Origin: an uncultured Bartonella sp.
Lineage (GTDB): Bacteria; Pseudomonadota; Alphaproteobacteria; Rhizobiales; Rhizobiaceae
Assembly: GCF_946479275.1 (NCBI RefSeq)
Contig: NZ_CAMLFE010000003.1
Location: 310,001-374,000, forward strand
Length of the DNA: 64,000 nt
Reading direction: 5' to 3'
The notes beneath the pieces were generated by a model. That model was not told the DNA's origin and searched no databases. It saw only the letters and a list, made by a program, of their open reading frames with translations. Shown one piece after another: positions 1 to 10,149 of this stretch; the first letter of the stretch is position 1, and each line of letters opens with the position of its first letter. Position numbers and translations under genes: made by a program.

Positions 1-285
1 AAACCTCTGGGCATTGTGTTTATAAGTTTCATTGCCGTACGTTTTGGCCTTTGCAATCTCCCTTCGGGTGTAAACTGGCGTGGAATGGTTCTCGTCGGAT
101 TATTGGGAGGGATCGGTTTTACCATGGCTATTTTTACAGCGACATTAGCGTTCAGCCATCCCGAACAATTGGAAGCGGCAAAATTCGCGATTCTTTGCGG
201 ATCTTTGGTGTCGGCTATCCTAGGATTAAGCTATGGCTTATTATTAAAATTTCGTGCCAAACATTGGACGCGTAAAACCGGATAA
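1..285 (+). CDS. nhaA: Na+/H+ antiporter NhaA, C-terminal end (5' truncated)
   Basis: The reading frame is open from the first base, so only the last 94 codons of a gene beginning outside the window are present. The segment KLPEGVNW-like (here NLPSGVNWRG) followed by GIGFTMAIF matches the end of NhaA, the inner-membrane antiporter that expels Na+ in exchange for H+. Two hydrophobic membrane segments are visible (about residues 28-45 and 55-80 of the fragment) before a basic cytoplasmic tail. The GTG at position 16 is internal and not the start. The assignment rests on these motifs from memory of the family; the missing N-terminal part cannot be judged. Confidence 0.85.
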   Translation, partial: KPLGIVFISFIAVRFGLCNLPSGVNWRGMVLVGLLGGIGFTMAIFTATLAFSHPEQLEAAKFAILCGSLVSAILGLSYGLLLKFRAKHWTRKTG

Positions 286-532
286 AGAACATTTACTACA
301 TAAAAACCTTCATCACGTGCCCGCCACAATTTTTAGTTCCAAAAAATTCGCCTGATTATCGGTGTGGGCAAGCACTCATCTTGAAAGTCTATATCATCCA
401 ATTTTTAGCGATATCGTTACAAAGTGGAACACAATGAGGAACAGTTTTACCGATTAAGCCGGCTTTATCCGGACTGACACTGGTATTCAATAGAATTGTT
501 GATTTCAGCTCATGGTGAAACGTTATTTTTCC

Positions 533-560
533 TTTACTTCCCACGCTTCATGTCTATATT
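533..560 (+). promoter_or_regulatory. Putative promoter of the radical-SAM/UdgX operon
   Basis: TTTACT (533-538) and TATATT (555-560) lie 16 bases apart and resemble -35 and -10 hexamers. They would place the transcription start near 567, directly at the SOS box. Weak by itself, but the position is right for LexA repression. Confidence 0.35.
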
Positions 561-568
561 CGTACATA

Positions 569-583
569 GAACAAATAGTGAAC
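569..583 (+). promoter_or_regulatory. LexA (SOS) box, GAAC-N7-GAAC
   Basis: The sequence GAAC-AAATAGT-GAAC is an exact direct repeat with seven bases between halves. This is the form recognised by LexA in Alphaproteobacteria (also written GTTC-N7-GTTC). It ends four bases before the ATG at 587 and overlaps the expected transcription start, so LexA bound here would block the operon. The match is seen directly; binding is inferred. Confidence 0.7.
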
Positions 584-586
584 ATA

Positions 587-1822
587 ATGGTCAAATCGCT
601 TAAACAAAAATTGGCAATTCTGGCAGATGCTGCCAAATATGATGCTTCCTGTGCATCAAGCGGTTCTACGCGTCAGTCGCCCACAAAAAACGGCCTGGGG
701 TCGACGGCGAATATGGGAATTTGTCATTCCTTCACGCCTGACGGGCGTTGTGTTTCACTGTTAAAAATTCTGCTCACCAATTTTTGTATTTTTGATTGTG
801 CCTATTGTGTTAACCGGTCTTCAAGCAATGTCGAGCGGGCGCGTTTCACCACTGACGAGGTGGTGTTTTTGACACTCGAATTTTACCGCAGAAATTATAT
901 TGAGGGCTTGTTTCTTTCTTCCGGCATTATCCGCTCTCCCGACCAGACAATGGAGGAATTGGTCAAAGTTGCCCGCGATTTGCGAACCATTCACCATTTT
1001 GGCGGCTATATCCATTTAAAAACCATTCCGGATGCGTCGGAAGCGCTTATCAAGGAAGCCGGACGTTATGCAGATCGTCTATCGATCAACGTCGAATTGC
1101 CAAAAGAAAAAAGCATTAACCGCTTTGCTCCGCAAAAAAAGATTCTGACAATCAAGCAAGCTATGGCAAATGTCAGGATTGATATCGAAGCCTCGAAGGA
1201 CGCGACATTACAGTCGAAAAAGACACAACGTTTCGCGCCCGCAGGACAATCCACCCAAATGATCATCGGTGCGGACGACGCCAGTGATGCAACAATCCTG
1301 CGATCAAGCGCCGAGCTTTATTCAGGTTATCGGCTGAAGCGCGTTTATTATTCAGCATTTAGTCCGATTCCGGATGCTTCAAACCTGCTTCCCGTCAAGC
1401 GCCCGCCGCTTTTAAGGGAACACCGGCTTTATCAGGCCGATTGGCTTTACCGTTTTTACGGATTTTCAATGGAAGAGCTGACCACGAAAACAAATGGTGG
1501 CATGCTCGAACTTGAATTTGACCCGAAACTTGCCTGGGCGTTACAAAACAGGCATCTTTTTCCGGTTGACATCAACAAGGCCGACAAGGAAATGCTGTTG
1601 CGTGTTCCCGGCCTTGGTGTGCGCAATGTTAAACGCATATTGGCAGCACGGCGGTTCAAGCGCCTCGATTTTTCCGATTTAAAAACCTTTCATATCAGTC
1701 TTGAAAAAATAAAACCGTTTGTGACTGCCGAACGTTGGACGCCCAAAAACCTCCTCGACAGTTCGCACCTCACCGAACGTTTTCGTGCGCGTCCCACTCA
1801 ACTTGATCTTTTTTCATCATGA
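587..1822 (+). CDS. Putative DNA modification/repair radical SAM protein (UdgX-linked family)
   Basis: This matches the radical SAM family found beside uracil-DNA glycosylase-like genes (TIGR03916 type). The 4Fe-4S cluster motif CxxxCxxC is at about Cys67, Cys71 and Cys74 (FCIFDCAYC), preceded by the family's N-terminal LADAAKYDASCASSG. A helix-hairpin-helix DNA-binding motif (about residues 326-360, VPGLGVRNVKRIL) lies near the C-terminus. An in-frame ATG at 512 would give 25 extra residues, but those would be encoded across the SOS box and do not fit the family start, so ATG 587 is preferred although its Shine-Dalgarno is poor. The 3' end overlaps the next gene by four bases (ATGA), implying coupled translation. 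Its reaction is not known; a role in repair is inferred from partner and promoter. Confidence 0.85.
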   Translation: MVKSLKQKLAILADAAKYDASCASSGSTRQSPTKNGLGSTANMGICHSFTPDGRCVSLLKILLTNFCIFDCAYCVNRSSSNVERARFTTDEVVFLTLEFYRRNYIEGLFLSSGIIRSPDQTMEELVKVARDLRTIHHFGGYIHLKTIPDASEALIKEAGRYADRLSINVELPKEKSINRFAPQKKILTIKQAMANVRIDIEASKDATLQSKKTQRFAPAGQSTQMIIGADDASDATILRSSAELYSGYRLKRVYYSAFSPIPDASNLLPVKRPPLLREHRLYQADWLYRFYGFSMEELTTKTNGGMLELEFDPKLAWALQNRHLFPVDINKADKEMLLRVPGLGVRNVKRILAARRFKRLDFSDLKTFHISLEKIKPFVTAERWTPKNLLDSSHLTERFRARPTQLDLFSS

Positions 1823-3297
1823 AAACAATTATTTTGAAAAAACAGGGGAATTTTGACGAGTGGCGAATAAAGGCCCGCCTGCTTTTGCAGGAAAAAGTAC
1901 GTCCGGAAGACGTTTTTTGGCAATATCATTCGTCCCCAACTTTGTTTGATGGCGAGCCAGCCACTCAGCCTTCAGAAAAATATCCAACTGCACAACAAGG
2001 CCGAGAATTTCTGGTGCCGAAGCAGTTCATCAATCTTGCAAAAAATGTCATCTGCCACGAAAGCGAAGATTCAGCAGCCCTTTTATACCGCCTACTTTAC
2101 CGCTTACAGCATGACAAAACGCTTCTTGAAAAAATTTACGACATTGATACCGCCACCGCCCTATCGCGGCAAAAGGCTGTTTGCCATGATATCCACCATA
2201 TGCATGCTTTTTTACGTTTTAAAGAAATTGGCAATCTTGGTGACGACACCGTCAGACGTTGTTTTTCCGCTTGGTATGAACCTCAGCATTTCATTATCGC
2301 AGAAGCTATACCGTTTTTCTGCCGGCGTTTCAGTGACATGGATTGGCAAATTCTAACGCCGAAAGGCTGTGCATACTATTTAAACGAACGACTTTTTTTC
2401 GGCGAACCAATATTTAAAAAACCCGAAAACAAAGACCAAACCGAAGAGCTCTGGAAAACCTATTTTGCCAGTATCTTTAACCCGGCGAGACTGAAAGTCA
2501 AAACCATGCAAAGTCATATGCCGAAAAAATACTGGAGCAACCTTCCGGAAGCGGAAATCATCGATAGTCTCGTTGATAATGCGGAAACGCGCATTGAAAC
2601 GATGGAAAGACAACCGGTTCTTCAACCTCCGCTCTTTCATTCCCGTTTATCGAAAAGGTGTGCTCAGAATATCTTGCAGACGAATTTAAAGTTGCAAGCA
2701 AAGTTTGGAACTTTGGATCATCTCAATAAAGGCGTCAAATTATGCAAGCGTTGCCCGTTGCATTGTTCAGCAACGCAGGCTGTCTGTGGCGAAGGGCCTG
2801 AAAAAGCTTCTCTTATGATTGTTGGTGAACAACCGGGCGACCGTGAAGATCTCCTTGGCCGACCGTTTGTCGGTCCGGCAGGGCAAATCTTTGAAAAAAC
2901 GATAGAGAAAGTTGGCATGCAACGGGACGAAGTTTACATCACCAACGCCGTCAAACATTTCAAATACGAACTCAAAGGTCGCAAACGCCTTCATAAAAGA
3001 GCTGATCGCAGCGAGGTCGAGCATTGTCGCTGGTGGCTAATGAAAGAAATCGACATCGTCAAACCCAAGCTCATCGTTGCCATGGGAAAAACAGCTTTAT
3101 TTTCTCTCACAGGTTTGAACGAGCCGATAAGTGGGATGGTGGGCAAAATAATTGAGACAGAAGAAAAAATAGCGGTTCTTGTCACTCTTCACCCGTCTTA
3201 TCTCCTCCGGATCAAATCAGAAGAATTGAAGAAACAGGAAACAGCGAGATTCGAACAGTGTTTGCAGCTCGCAAGGCAAAAATCGACTCTCTGGTAG
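1819..3297 (+). CDS. DUF4130 - UdgX uracil-DNA-binding fusion protein
   Basis: This 492-residue protein has two parts. The N-terminal about 270 residues resemble the DUF4130 domain (TIGR03915), usually paired with the radical SAM partner. The C-terminal part is a family-4-like uracil-DNA glycosylase with a CxxC-containing Fe-S region (LCKRCPLHC, around residue 305), GEQPGD at 336-341, FVGPAG, and HPSYLL at about 458. The loop GRKRLHKR carries His392, matching the KRRIH loop of UdgX, whose His makes a covalent bond to the deoxyribose of uracil-DNA. So it is likely UdgX type, which traps uracil sites instead of turning over. It is translationally coupled to the radical SAM gene and shares its SOS box. 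The function of DUF4130 is unknown to me. Confidence 0.85.
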   Translation: MKTIILKKQGNFDEWRIKARLLLQEKVRPEDVFWQYHSSPTLFDGEPATQPSEKYPTAQQGREFLVPKQFINLAKNVICHESEDSAALLYRLLYRLQHDKTLLEKIYDIDTATALSRQKAVCHDIHHMHAFLRFKEIGNLGDDTVRRCFSAWYEPQHFIIAEAIPFFCRRFSDMDWQILTPKGCAYYLNERLFFGEPIFKKPENKDQTEELWKTYFASIFNPARLKVKTMQSHMPKKYWSNLPEAEIIDSLVDNAETRIETMERQPVLQPPLFHSRLSKRCAQNILQTNLKLQAKFGTLDHLNKGVKLCKRCPLHCSATQAVCGEGPEKASLMIVGEQPGDREDLLGRPFVGPAGQIFEKTIEKVGMQRDEVYITNAVKHFKYELKGRKRLHKRADRSEVEHCRWWLMKEIDIVKPKLIVAMGKTALFSLTGLNEPISGMVGKIIETEEKIAVLVTLHPSYLLRIKSEELKKQETARFEQCLQLARQKSTLW

Positions 3298-3579
3298 GTA
3301 TAAAAGACACCATCTATCTCTTTTTGAAGCCACTTCACAAAAACCGTGATCCCGACTTGATAGTCGCCTGTCAAAGAGTAATTAATCAATATTAAGCTGT
3401 TGTTTTTACTATCTTTTATATTATCACTTTTCTGTGATAGAAACATTTTAAAGTGATTTGAGATTGGTCGCCGCGATGTAGATATAGGCAATAGAGAGTT
3501 TGGAAAATATTTCCAGATTGATCCAATTGCAAATAAAGCCGTTAGCCACAGCTAAGGGCTCATAAAGACGGTGAATGAA
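3298..3579. other. Intergenic region with two inverted repeats
   Basis: No gene is visible. TTAAT-CAAT-ATTAA (3382-3395) is a perfect palindrome with the layout of an FNR/FixK site but two changed positions. TATCAC-TTTTCT-GTGATA (3422-3439) is a second perfect inverted repeat. Either could be an operator for the secreted protein that follows. Function is unproven. Confidence 0.35.
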
Positions 3580-3885
3580 ATGAAAAAATTAATGTTTATT
3601 GCGCTTGCAAGTTTATGTGGTGTAAGCAGCGCCTATGCCAGTGGTTATGCTTTTGACGATGGTTCGCCGGTCAACACTTTTGTCATCGGTGCAAGTGCCC
3701 AGTCAGGCGTCAACCACGGTTACACAGGTAATTCGCGTGCTTATACCCGCGCAAATGGGTTTGGTGACGGTTCGGTTGAAGACAGTTATGTCATCGGTCA
3801 CGCCCAGAAATCAGGTGAGGCAACGCACGGAGTTTTAGCAAACGAAGCGCATTTTGGTGATGGCTCGCCGGTAAACCACCACTAA
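3580..3885 (+). CDS. Small secreted repeat protein, unknown function
   Basis: I do not recognise this protein of about 101 residues. It opens with a signal peptide (MKKLMFIALASLCGVSSAYA, likely cut after AYA), so it should be periplasmic or exported. The mature part consists of about 2.3 copies of a repeat of 30-38 residues: FDDGSPVNTFVIG..., FGDGSVEDSYVIG..., FGDGSPVNHH, each unit continuing with a SG...HG element. It has no cysteine after the signal peptide and ends in His-His. A GTG at 3571 is also in frame; ATG 3580 is chosen because the sequence GGTGA lies just upstream and it gives a clean signal peptide. A strong terminator follows, so it is probably transcribed alone. Confidence 0.65.
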   Translation: MKKLMFIALASLCGVSSAYASGYAFDDGSPVNTFVIGASAQSGVNHGYTGNSRAYTRANGFGDGSVEDSYVIGHAQKSGEATHGVLANEAHFGDGSPVNHH

Positions 3886-3913
3886 TGAAATAGTCGCATA
3901 ATATCCCTTCATT

Positions 3914-3941
3914 AAAAACCGGCTTTTAAGCCGGTTTTTAT
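3914..3941 (+). terminator. Rho-independent terminator after the small secreted protein
   Basis: AAAAACCGGC-TTTTAA-GCCGGTTTTT forms a perfect 10-bp stem ending in a T run. It works in either direction but fits the gene ending at 3885. Confidence 0.85.
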
Positions 3942-4466
3942 TTATCATTTTCAGGTCATATTAAAATTTTAAACACGATGCCGATGATATTTTTATTCAA
4001 GATTATTGAACGAAATTTTTCATTAATTTCAATTGTTTGGATGTTTTTGATCGAAGTGATAAATATTTTTGTATTTTGAAGAGATAATTTTATTTTCATG
4101 CATTTTTAAAAAAATTTAAACTACCTTTTCAACCCGATTTTATGGTATTTAACGCAGAATATTCAATCAAACAGCTACAATATTATCGCATACAATTGTT
4201 GGAGAGCACTCGAAAATGAGATTTGAAAATTATTCTCCCTCCTCGTACGCAAGCTCTTTCGAGAACCGGATAATCTCCAATTGGCAATAAATTGTTATTT
4301 TGTTGGTTCTTTAGTCTTGGCTATTCAATTTGCTGCTCTATATAGCGGAAAATCCAACTCCGAGATTGCATGGGGACAAAATAAGAAGATAAGAAGGAAT
4401 ATAAAACGGCCGTCTGGCGCGACTTATATTTCTTTAGACTCTAAACTAACGCTAAATATTTGAAAA
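3942..4466. other. AT-rich intergenic region before the NrtR-like gene
   Basis: Apart from the terminator just before it, this stretch of about 520 bases shows no convincing gene. A 60-codon frame at 4281-4463 starts at TTG and looks like chance. The region is clearly richer in A and T than the flanking genes, consistent with promoter DNA or old, decayed sequence. Confidence 0.4.
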
Positions 4467-5375
4467 ATGACAATCGCAACCAAACAGACAGCTCTTTCCA
4501 AGATCGAACTCATCGGAGTTATAGTCTCGGTTACCGATGACAACCCGAAAGTTATTACCGTCGGACCTCAACAAAAATTGCCATCAGGACCGCTTGAAAA
4601 CTATAAACAGAGTTTACAATCAACTCTGCGCGATTGGGTGAACACACGAACAGGGCATCCCGTCGGTTTTCTCGAACAACTTTATACTTTTACCAATCGC
4701 GACCGAGTTATATCGGAAGGCAATATGCCTACTGTCTCGATTAGCTATTTGGGGTTGGTACGCGAGCATGACGGTTTTTTGCCTGAAGTCGAGTGGCATG
4801 ACTGGTACGAACATTTTCCGTGGGATGACTGTCGCAACGGAAAACATCCATGCGTCGATAAAATCATCCATGCACTTAACGAGTGGGCTGAAAAAGATCC
4901 GAAGAATTGTGCCTTTAAAAAGCGCAGAATTTCTTTTCTCTTCGGCTGTAACGGTTTTTCATGGAATGAAGATTTTATTCTTCAAAGATATGAACTTTTG
5001 TATGAAGCAGGATTGATTGCCGAAGCAGGTGGGAACCTATTTGCAGGCACGCCGATGTTTGCTGATGACCGCCGTATTCTAGCAACAGCAATTGCAAGAC
5101 TTAGAAGAAAAATCAAATATCGCGCTGTTATATTCGAACTTTTGCCTGAAAAATTTACTCTATTGCAGTTACAAAAGACGGTTGAGGCCATTATCGGAAG
5201 GCGCCTTCATAAGCCGAACTTCCGTCGCTTGACCGAACAACAAGGTATTATTGAAGAAGTCGGGGAATTCGAGACGAAAACCGGTGGCAGACCCGCTAAG
5301 TTATATCGTTATCGGCAAGAGATTATCGAGTCTTGCGTCATCTCGCTTTCCCGTTTTCCAATTGCACGTTCATAA
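4467..5375 (+). CDS. NrtR-like NAD-metabolism regulator (Nudix-fold plus winged helix)
   Basis: The 302-residue protein matches the COG4111/NrtR type. An N-terminal Nudix-like fold is recognised by FLEQLYTFTNRDR and SISYLGLV (about residues 67-95), followed by a C-terminal winged helix (about 195-290) with the typical ending GGRPAKLYRYR. No canonical Nudix catalytic box is present, as is usual in regulators that sense ADP-ribose-type ligands instead of cleaving them. NrtR proteins repress NAD synthesis or salvage genes. No NAD gene lies nearby in this window, so the target is unknown. Start ATG 4467 has a weak ribosome site. Confidence 0.7.
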   Translation: MTIATKQTALSKIELIGVIVSVTDDNPKVITVGPQQKLPSGPLENYKQSLQSTLRDWVNTRTGHPVGFLEQLYTFTNRDRVISEGNMPTVSISYLGLVREHDGFLPEVEWHDWYEHFPWDDCRNGKHPCVDKIIHALNEWAEKDPKNCAFKKRRISFLFGCNGFSWNEDFILQRYELLYEAGLIAEAGGNLFAGTPMFADDRRILATAIARLRRKIKYRAVIFELLPEKFTLLQLQKTVEAIIGRRLHKPNFRRLTEQQGIIEEVGEFETKTGGRPAKLYRYRQEIIESCVISLSRFPIARS

Positions 5376-5675
5376 CATGGCGTCCCCGTTAGATAACTTA
5401 TGGTCAAAACTCTGCCGTCTGCAATGGTTTGATGTGCAGTAGCGTCACCCCTAATGCCATTGAACAAAACTGAAGAAACCACGCTTCAATCTGTTTGCAA
5501 ACGATCGGATTTTTACACGATCAAGCAACAGCCCTTTTATGAGGCAATAAGCCTTGTTTCTCAAATATTTACCATGGTGCTATTGATAAGTTTAGCAGCC
5601 CATAGATTTTACGGGGCGTTAAGTTTTGGCAAACTACATGTCGCAATTACTTTAATTTTCCGGTTTGCATTTTTT
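5376..5675. other. Intergenic region between the NrtR-like gene and nrdF
   Basis: Convergent gap of about 300 bases. An 87-codon plus-strand frame (5454-5717) runs into the nrdF terminator and has no family signal, so it is not called. Nothing else is seen. Confidence 0.4.
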
Positions 5676-5715
5676 AAAAACAGAAGAGCAACACTCTTCT
5701 CTTCTGTTTTTCTTT
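5676..5715 (-). terminator. Terminator of the nrdHIEF operon
   Basis: AAAAACAGAAGAG (5676-5688) pairs perfectly with CTCTTCTGTTTTT (5699-5711) around a 10-base loop. With A and T runs on both flanks it can end transcription in both directions. It sits about ten bases beyond the nrdF stop. Confidence 0.85.
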
Positions 5716-5721
5716 AAAGTT

Positions 5722-8869
<3,148 letters not shown>

Positions 8870-9248
8870 AATTTTCCTAATCCTTGTCTGACAAGGTTCA
8901 CGTCTTCTGTTGTCCCACGAAGCTCGAAGCTATAAAGCCAGGGCACACGGCACTTTTGAGAAATGACTTTTCCGGCAAGTGCATAAGCCCAGCCGAAATT
9001 ACGATTGCCACCGGCAATAACACCTTCGAGAAATTGCCGGTTTCCCCGATCATTGAGAAAATTGATGACGGTTTTGGGCACTGCCCCGTCGCCTTTGGCA
9101 CCGGCGTAAGTCGGTACCACCAGTACATAGGGTTCAAGCACTTTCGGAATCGCTGTTTTTTTGAAAAGTCTTAAGGACGGCTCACCGATTTGTTGCACAA
9201 AATAATCGGTATTGCCGGTCGCACTCGAATAATAGACAAGAAGTGCCA

Positions 9249-9470
9249 TTATTCGAGTCCTTTGATTTTATCGGGTTGGAAACCGGCCCAATGGTTGTTT
9301 CCGGCAACAACCACCGGCAACATTTTATATCCCAGACTTTCGATATAAGATAATGCTTCCGCATCTTTGGAAATATCCACAATATCGTAGGAAATATGTT
9401 TATTATCCAATGCTTTGTACGTTGCCTTGCATTGTACGCAAGATGGCTTGCTGTAAATTGTAATTGTCAT
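9249..9470 (-). CDS. nrdH: Glutaredoxin-like NrdH-redoxin
   Basis: NrdH is the small electron donor that reduces the C-terminal cysteines of NrdE, itself reduced by thioredoxin reductase. The 73-residue protein has the redox motif CVQC at residues 11-14 and the NrdH-type ending AGNNHWAGFQPDKIKGL. The start ATG has an AGGA ribosome site seven bases upstream. As first gene of the operon it lies about 240 bases downstream of the cobalamin riboswitch. Confidence 0.95.
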   Translation of the reverse strand: MTITIYSKPSCVQCKATYKALDNKHISYDIVDISKDAEALSYIESLGYKMLPVVVAGNNHWAGFQPDKIKGLE

Positions 9471-9507
9471 GATTTTTTCCTGATTTTTGGTTGCAAAGTC
9501 CCGCCTA

Positions 9508-9525
9508 CTTTCTTCCTTAAGAAAG
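9508..9525 (-). promoter_or_regulatory. Hairpin in the nrdH leader
   Basis: On the minus strand CTTTCTT-AAGG-AAGAAAG is a perfect seven-base stem with a four-base loop, about 38 bases before the nrdH start. There is no T run after it. It may belong to the expression platform of the upstream riboswitch. Inference only. Confidence 0.35.
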
Positions 9526-9577
9526 CAGCATAAGAGACATGCTAAAAAGTTGCGTCGATAAAACGAACTTTATCCGG

Positions 9578-9607
9578 TCAAGAAGAATGATTGCGAATCT
9601 TGGACAT
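9578..9607 (-). CDS. Candidate 9-residue leader peptide between riboswitch and nrdH
   Basis: An ATG preceded four bases upstream by a strong ribosome site (GGGAAGGAAG) opens the short frame MSKIRNHSS followed by TGA. It lies between the riboswitch and nrdH. It could be a leader peptide, the remnant start of a lost B12-regulated gene, or chance. No homologue is known to me. Confidence 0.3.
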   Translation of the reverse strand: MSKIRNHSS

Positions 9608-9714
9608 AAAACTTCCTTCCCGAAGCAATGTGGGGGGGGATATGGCAAAGCTGACATCCGTACAAAACACGTCCGGAAAGGCCATAACCAGAACACCCCG
9701 TCTGTTGACATTCA

Positions 9715-9909
9715 ATTCAAGGCAGGTCTCCTGGCTCATGGCTTGAAGCGCCAAAACCACCTTCCCGGGTAACCCCAGTGGCATACGATTTTGACTTACC
9801 ATTTACAGTTGCGGGGGCAGCTTCGGCTTTTTAATAAACTACCGAATTCCCTCTTAGCTCTTTCATCCGATTTCGAATCCCCGTTTTCGAATCAAAGAGA
9901 ACCTCGAAT
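9715..9909 (-). ncRNA. Cobalamin (adenosylcobalamin) riboswitch ahead of nrdHIEF
   Basis: On the minus strand the conserved core is present in order: GGGAATTCGG, then GCTGCCCCCGCAACTGTAA (9803-9821), then GCCACTGGGG, CCCGGGAAGG, and finally the B12 box GCCAGGAGACCTGCC (9721-9735). The outer stem P1 closes between ATTCGAGG (9902-9909) and CCTTGAAT (9715-9722), with one G-T pair. The element lies in the nrdHIEF leader. B12 riboswitches are known to switch off B12-independent enzymes when the cofactor is plentiful, so it would lower class Ib RNR when a B12-dependent class II enzyme could serve. Confidence 0.95.
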
Positions 9910-9923
9910 ACTATATCTAGTAT
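9908..9923 (-). promoter_or_regulatory. NrdR box 1
   Basis: The near-palindrome ATACTATATCTAGTAT (14 of 16 positions symmetric) matches the NrdR consensus acaCwAtATaTwGtgt at most positions. It covers the predicted -10 element of the nrd promoter. Confidence 0.65.
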
Positions 9924-9944
9924 CATCCATAAGATTTACGTCAA
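9917..9944 (-). promoter_or_regulatory. Promoter of nrdHIEF
   Basis: On the minus strand TTGACG (rc of 9939-9944) and TACTAG (rc of 9917-9922) are 16 bases apart. Transcription would start just at the 5' strand of the riboswitch P1 stem, which agrees well with the RNA element. Both hexamers fall inside the two NrdR-like boxes. Confidence 0.6.
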
Positions 9945-9954
9945 TATGTTTTAA
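9939..9954 (-). promoter_or_regulatory. NrdR box 2
   Basis: CGTCAATATGTTTTAA keeps the central CwAtATnTw core of the NrdR consensus. Its centre is exactly 31 bases (three helical turns) from that of box 1, the spacing expected of paired NrdR sites. It overlaps the -35 element. Confidence 0.55.
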
Positions 9955-10149
9955 AACGCCAAGTCTGATTATGTACAATTTTGAGCGTGGCCCGAAAAAG
10001 TGATCAGGCAAATTTCACTTTTAAAATGTCACTTTTTGTTGACGGTTCAATTATATAAATTGAATTTAGATTTTTATGAAATTACATTAGAGGCACCCGC
10101 CGTAATAGCGGAGAGTTAATCGGGGGGAGGTAGATATTCGGAGTATAAA

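Larger units (their letters stand above)
286..586. other. Intergenic region nhaA to radical-SAM gene
   Basis: About 300 bases with no convincing gene. It holds the predicted promoter and SOS box of the next operon near its right end. No good terminator was seen for nhaA. Confidence 0.5.

Noticed and set aside
427..442. GAAC-N8-GAAC upstream of the SOS box
   Set aside because: The spacer is eight bases, not seven, and it is far from the promoter; it does not meet the LexA rule.
4281..4463. 60-codon plus-strand frame
   Set aside because: TTG start, no ribosome site, no family signal, AT-rich spacer.
5454..5717. 87-codon plus-strand frame
   Set aside because: Runs through the nrdF terminator and has no recognisable domain despite hydrophobic stretches.
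9517..9802. Two longer minus-strand frames (64 and 74 codons) in the nrdH leader
   Set aside because: Their starts lie inside or at the riboswitch and the sequences have no protein signal; only the short frame with a real ribosome site is kept as a candidate.
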